Assembly: GCA_030613055.1 (NCBI GenBank)
Contig: JAUWMR010000043.1
Span: 1 to 36,589, forward strand
Direction of reading: 5' to 3'
Source: Desulfobacteraceae bacterium
GTDB lineage: Bacteria; Desulfobacterota; DSM-4660; Desulfatiglandales; Desulfatiglandaceae
DNA length: 36,589 bases
Shown: in pieces, positions 33,345 to 36,589 of the stretch
How the letters are laid out: every line of letters starts with the position of its first letter
Numbering within the stretch: position 1 is the stretch's first letter
Position numbers and translations under genes: made by a program
Notes under the pieces: generated by a model
The model's database searches: none
The model's input: only the letters and a program-made list of their open reading frames with translations
Told to the model about the DNA's origin: nothing

Positions 33345-34076
33345 CTAATCATGGCCGTGGGGGGCTTTTCCGTGCGGATGCCTGTGGTAATGACTATGCA
33401 GGTTCTCGGATCTGCCGTTATACTCGATTTTACCTCCTTGCATGCTATAAATATCACGGGTGGTCCTGGCAAGAAAGTCATACTCGTGAGAAACGATCAC
33501 GTAACTGGTATCGAGGCTGTTCAATATATCAATGATGCGTATGTTCGTATGCTCGTCAAGGCCGGTGGCGGGTTCGTCCAAAAGAAGCACATCGGGTTTC
33601 ATTACCAGGACCGTTGCAAGGGCCACAAGCTTTTTCTCTCCGCCTGACAGATTGTGTGTTATGCGGTCCTCAAAGCCATTCAGGTTCAGAGCTTTTAATG
33701 TTTTTAGAGACATTTGGCGGGCCTCTTCGGGATTTTTGCCAAGGTTCAACGGCCCAAAGGCGACATCTTCCAAAACAGTAGGACTGAAGAGCTGGTCATC
33801 GGCGTTCTGGAATAGGAAGCCCACTTTTTGCCTTACAATACGAAAGTCCTGTTCGGATTCTACGGGTTTGTCGAAAATTCGGACAGTGCCGGATGACGGT
33901 TTTAAAAGCCCCATGATGATGTGCAGCAAGGTGGTCTTTCCACTCCCATTGGGACCGATCAGACCCAGTTTTTCGCCTTGCCTTAGCTCAAACTGCAGGT
34001 TGCCCATAACCGATTCGCCATTCCGGTATGAAAAGCTCACGTTTTCCAATTGGATAACTATGCTATTTCCATCCAT
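33345..34076 (-). CDS. nikO: ECF nickel/cobalt transporter ATPase with His-rich tail
   Basis: A 243-aa ABC ATPase of the ECF type. Walker A GPNGSGKTT (41-49), Q-loop in FLFQNADDQLF, signature LSGGEKKLV, Walker B VLLLDEPATGLD and switch histidine VSHEYDF are intact. The last 17 residues are rich in histidine (HSHYHRHPHGKAPHGHD), which may hold or sense metal. Its start overlaps the membrane gene nikQ by 19 bases. The neighbours make a complete M-L-Q-O set. Nickel is favoured over cobalt because of the L-type gene, but the metal is not proven. Confidence 0.9.
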   Translation of the reverse strand: MDGNSIVIQLENVSFSYRNGESVMGNLQFELRQGEKLGLIGPNGSGKTTLLHIIMGLLKPSSGTVRIFDKPVESEQDFRIVRQKVGFLFQNADDQLFSPTVLEDVAFGPLNLGKNPEEARQMSLKTLKALNLNGFEDRITHNLSGGEKKLVALATVLVMKPDVLLLDEPATGLDEHTNIRIIDILNSLDTSYVIVSHEYDFLARTTRDIYSMQGGKIEYNGRSENLHSHYHRHPHGKAPHGHD

Positions 34077-34816
34077 TCCACGATCCCCAATCCAATGATG
34101 GCAATTGACATGAGAGCTGACCAGATTTTTTCAGGCCGGGAGAATGAAAATTCGTGAAGACAGTAGAACTTTCCTTTGAACCCGCGACAGACCATGGCCT
34201 GGTGTACACGTTCTGCCCTGGCAGTGGCCTTTACTAAAAGCATCCCGATAAGATACGCATATGTCCTGTATGTGTGCATGTTGTTTCCAGCACGGAAACC
34301 TCGAATCTTAGCCGCCCTTATTAGGCGCGCATACTCCTGCTCGATAACAAACGTGTACCTGTAGGTCAAGAGTAGAAGATGGACGATTTTTTCAGGAATC
34401 CTCAAGCGGTTCAGGGCATATCCCAACGTGGCGATGGACGTGGTAGCAATCAGGGCGATAAAGAACAGAAGGATAGCGTTTGACTTGATTGTGATCTTTG
34501 CTGAAAGAAGAATACCTTCGCGAGTCACGGCCAATGGTCCCAGGTAGAACAGGGGTTCCCCAGTGAAAGTAAGGGGCAACACTACCCAGAAGAGAAGAAT
34601 CAAACCGTTGACAAGCACAACTTTCCTTAAGACTTCCTGCAAATTCAATCGGGCCAGGCCAATCAGCAGAAATGAGAGAGCAAGGGCAGCAAACAGTGTC
34701 GGAAAACGATCTGAAAGTGCTATAATAAAGGAATAGACCGTTGCGAAAATGATTTTCAGTCGCGGGTCAAGACGGTGTATCTGGGAATGCCCGTTAGCAA
34801 GGGATTCGTGTATCAT
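34058..34816 (-). CDS. nikQ: ECF nickel/cobalt transporter transmembrane protein (CbiQ/NikQ type)
   Basis: A 252-aa energy-coupling T component with about five or six spans. The opening HRLDPRLKIIFATVYSF is the usual start of this family, and the coupling helices with the Ala-Arg-Gly motifs are seen as AAKIRGFRAG and MVCRGFKGK, which engage the ATPase. ATGA overlap with nikL and a 19-base overlap with nikO show one operon. Confidence 0.9.
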   Translation of the reverse strand: MIHESLANGHSQIHRLDPRLKIIFATVYSFIIALSDRFPTLFAALALSFLLIGLARLNLQEVLRKVVLVNGLILLFWVVLPLTFTGEPLFYLGPLAVTREGILLSAKITIKSNAILLFFIALIATTSIATLGYALNRLRIPEKIVHLLLLTYRYTFVIEQEYARLIRAAKIRGFRAGNNMHTYRTYAYLIGMLLVKATARAERVHQAMVCRGFKGKFYCLHEFSFSRPEKIWSALMSIAIIGLGIVEWMEIA

Positions 34817-35487
34817 TTCTTTGATGCATCCGCATTATCATGTTTTTCCCCGGCGGATTTACGTCGATAATTAAAATAGGCGCCAATACCCATAAGCCCC
34901 AGGATGTAGCCAATTCCGCCTAAGATTTCTGTGATTGACGGACTGTGCTCCCTGGATTCGGCTAACATTTTCATGATCGGCTTAAGTTTCTTGTCCAGGG
35001 CATTTTCCACTGCCATCTGGATTTCATCCGGGCTGACGCCTGACTTTGGCGCTGTCCGGGCCTGCTTCTCAGATTTCTCTACGTCAGCTTCCTTAGATGT
35101 AGCAGTACCGGTCTCCCCGGCAGACACGGCCTGGATTTCTTCCAACGGGATTGTCCATTCGCCTCGATGCCCCATGCCGGCCAAAAGGACAATCTTCATT
35201 CCCGTCTTTTTTGGCACTTTAAAAGAAAATTCTCCTTTATCATTTGTCTTTCCCTTCAGGAGCTGGTTTCCGTCCAGATTATAAACAATCACCTCTCCGC
35301 CCTTTACCTTTCTTCCTCCACTGAATTTGCTCTCAGTATATATGGTATCTCCATCAATCCAGGCGAATATAATGGCTTTATGGGCGCTTGCCGGATCAGG
35401 TGAGACAAGAAAGAAAAACGCAAAAAACAAGACAATAAGGGTATCAATAATACAATCGTGTCTTTCCATATGACTGTGATATCGCAT
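34813..35487 (-). CDS. nikL: NikL-like accessory protein of the nickel/cobalt transporter
   Basis: A 224-aa protein with a signal anchor (about 14-35), a periplasmic beta domain (about 36-115) containing TNDKGEFSFKVPKKTG as in carboxypeptidase-regulatory-like folds, a charged helix, and a C-terminal span (about 187-203; GYILGLMGIGAYF). This topology fits the NikL components that replace NikN in nickel ECF systems. The ATG at 35487 has GAGGAG seven bases upstream. It lies between nikM and nikQ. Confidence 0.7.
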   Translation of the reverse strand: MRYHSHMERHDCIIDTLIVLFFAFFFLVSPDPASAHKAIIFAWIDGDTIYTESKFSGGRKVKGGEVIVYNLDGNQLLKGKTNDKGEFSFKVPKKTGMKIVLLAGMGHRGEWTIPLEEIQAVSAGETGTATSKEADVEKSEKQARTAPKSGVSPDEIQMAVENALDKKLKPIMKMLAESREHSPSITEILGGIGYILGLMGIGAYFNYRRKSAGEKHDNADASKK

Positions 35488-35528
35488 CTGATTGCTCCTC
35501 AGTAGTAACTCATGTGCGCAGTTCTACC

Positions 35529-36134
35529 TTATTCGTGAAATCCGGGAAGCATAGCAGGTTGAACCTTTTTCAAAAACGTGACACAGAAGGCAGTAATGAT
35601 CCCTTCAATGACCATTACGGGAAGATGAGAGATCACCAGCAACGTAGAGACCTGAAAAAAATTCTCTTCCGTGAAAACAAGCGCGAGTCCAACCATAATG
35701 GCGCCCAAGAAAACGGAAAATGCCCCGCAGGCAAACGACCCAAAGAGTGCGATGGAATTCCTTTTGTGCACCATGCTGCCGAACAGGTAATAGCACAAAA
35801 CAGCAGGCAGGGCCATGGTCATTGTGTTGACCCCTAAAGTTGTGATACCTCCGAACTGGAAGAGTAATGCCTGGAGTGTCAAAGCCACAAGAATGGCGGG
35901 GAAGGCCCCCCATCCTAATAAGAGGCCCACAATGCCGTTGAGGATAAGGTGAACGCTTGAAGGCCCGATTGGCACATGGATCAGCGAGGCCACAAAAAAC
36001 GAGGCCGAAAGAATAGCCGTGTGGGGAATTCGATCATAATCTATTCTTTTTAGACCAATTGCAGTGCCCGCGGCCGCAAGTACCATTCCCGAGAACAGAA
36101 CCTGGCCAGACAATACACCTTCAGATATGTGCAT
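35529..36134 (-). CDS. nikM: ECF nickel/cobalt transporter substrate-binding protein (CbiM/NikM type)
   Basis: A 201-aa membrane S component with about six spans. The N-terminus begins MHISEG, whose amine and His2 form the metal site in NikM/CbiM structures; the exact start at ATG 36134 is therefore needed, and GGAGG sits eight bases upstream. HVPIGPSSVHLILNG and LQALLFQFGGITTLGVN are further family motifs. It heads the operon. No clear NikR operator or cobalamin riboswitch was seen upstream. Confidence 0.93.
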   Translation of the reverse strand: MHISEGVLSGQVLFSGMVLAAAGTAIGLKRIDYDRIPHTAILSASFFVASLIHVPIGPSSVHLILNGIVGLLLGWGAFPAILVALTLQALLFQFGGITTLGVNTMTMALPAVLCYYLFGSMVHKRNSIALFGSFACGAFSVFLGAIMVGLALVFTEENFFQVSTLLVISHLPVMVIEGIITAFCVTFLKKVQPAMLPGFHE

Positions 36135-36137
36135 GCT

Positions 36138-36163
36138 AAGGCCCCTCCAGTAACAAAGGCCTT
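36138..36163 (-). promoter_or_regulatory. Hairpin that would enclose the nikM ribosome-binding site
   Basis: AAGGCC and GGCCTT arms (36158-36163 and 36138-36143) pair over six bases. The GGAGG for nikM (36144-36148) lies in the loop and touches the stem. It may tune translation; the stem is short and could be chance. Confidence 0.3.
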
Positions 36164-36210
36164 CCGAATCATTAAGCGTTAGCGTATCTATTATGCTTAA
36201 ATATTAATAA

Positions 36211-36241
36211 GACATAAATCCCGCACAAGCGGGATTATGTC
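36211..36241 (-). terminator. Probable terminator after the porin-like gene
   Basis: A 13-base stem with one bulged A (36211-36224 with 36229-36241; core ATCCCGC/GCGGGAT) closes a four-base loop. It lies 48 bases after the stop of the porin-like gene on the minus strand and is followed by TTATTAATATTT. Confidence 0.65.
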
Positions 36242-36288
36242 AAGTTCGGTAATACTGTTTATTGTCACTCTGCAATTACTGTTAAATT

Positions 36289-36589
36289 TCAGAAACTCAC
36301 CGTAAACTGGATACCGGCAATAGTCTCTTTACCCAGTCCTCCAAGGTTCACCCCGCCGTTTTCCTGATCACCATAGTCAAATACAAAATATTGTGGGGCA
36401 ATAGTAAAATGCGGGGCAACATTTATTGGTACAACAATACCCCACATATCCCTTTCTCGCGTCAGGTCATTGGCAAGACCCGGCCTGTCTAACTCCTCAT
36501 CCTGCATACCCCATATACCGTGTATCTCAAACATCGGCGATATGGTATAGGCCACGTCTATCCAGAAGGCATTCACTTCACTGTTGTAC
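36289..36589 (-). CDS. Outer-membrane beta-barrel (porin-like) C-terminus, cut by the edge
   Basis: About 99 residues are present, and the frame stays open to the right edge. Alternating strands with aromatic residues (VNAFWIDVAYTISPMFEIHG, DMWGIVVPINVA, TIAPQYFVFDYG) end in a C-terminal phenylalanine (GIQFTVSF), the signal for outer-membrane assembly. The upstream part and substrate are unknown. Confidence 0.8.
   Translation of the reverse strand, partial: YNSEVNAFWIDVAYTISPMFEIHGIWGMQDEELDRPGLANDLTRERDMWGIVVPINVAPHFTIAPQYFVFDYGDQENGGVNLGGLGKETIAGIQFTVSF

Noticed and set aside
36135-36288. NikR operator upstream of nikM
   Set aside because: The GTATGA-N-TCATAC arrangement is absent; only a hairpin near the ribosome-binding site and a terminator were seen.

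Overview
The window looks like chromosomal DNA of a Gram-negative, probably anaerobic member of the former Deltaproteobacteria (Desulfobacterota-like). This is inferred from gene content and protein style: many PAS/GAF/HAMP sensors, an HD-GYP protein, a TlpA lipoprotein, an outer-membrane beta-barrel, a Memo-family protein, a molybdopterin gene and a nickel/cobalt ECF transporter. It is gene-dense, with mid-range GC and mostly short intergenic regions. I see no rRNA, CRISPR array, prophage or intact insertion sequence.

Layout. 1-3931 (minus) holds a cut-off Tll0287-like sensor and an 1097-aa sensor with two solute-binding modules, HAMP and PAS but no recognisable output domain. An inverted-repeat element lies between them. 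4084-5193 holds a small CxxC protein, a free-standing B3/B4 domain protein and the initiator tRNA. 5284-9451 (minus) is a tight cluster in the order M24 peptidase, XerD recombinase, unknown 208-aa protein, PAS histidine kinase. A structured intergenic region then leads into a plus-strand RNase II/R-type exonuclease.

11909-18313 (minus) runs MenA-like prenyltransferase, an inverted-repeat-bounded segment, purB, then three overlapping envelope genes: an L,D-peptidase/transpeptidase with two NTF2-like domains (Csd6-like), a one-span coiled-coil protein, and a secreted M99 carboxypeptidase (Csd4-like). By analogy with Helicobacter and Campylobacter these could form a peptidoglycan-trimming, cell-shape module. 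This is the most interesting system I see here.

18472-28269 holds a MagIII-like DNA glycosylase, an EF-G gene, moaA, an amidohydrolase with a TlpA lipoprotein, a secreted Memo protein, priA and a LolA-like secreted protein. A perfect-consensus sigma70 promoter at 28340-28368 drives a 60-aa cysteine-rich protein. 28724-30785 (minus) runs cvpA, mazG, mtgA, followed by an unexplained open frame past the end of mtgA.

31133-36134 holds a GAF/HD-GYP protein, a YhhQ-like transporter and a four-gene nickel/cobalt ECF transporter (M, L, Q, O in transcription order). The C-terminus of a porin-like protein is cut by the right edge. Several starts were moved downstream of the longest open frame (xerD, M99, purB, menA, magIII-like, tlpA, mazG) using Shine-Dalgarno sites and family N-termini.
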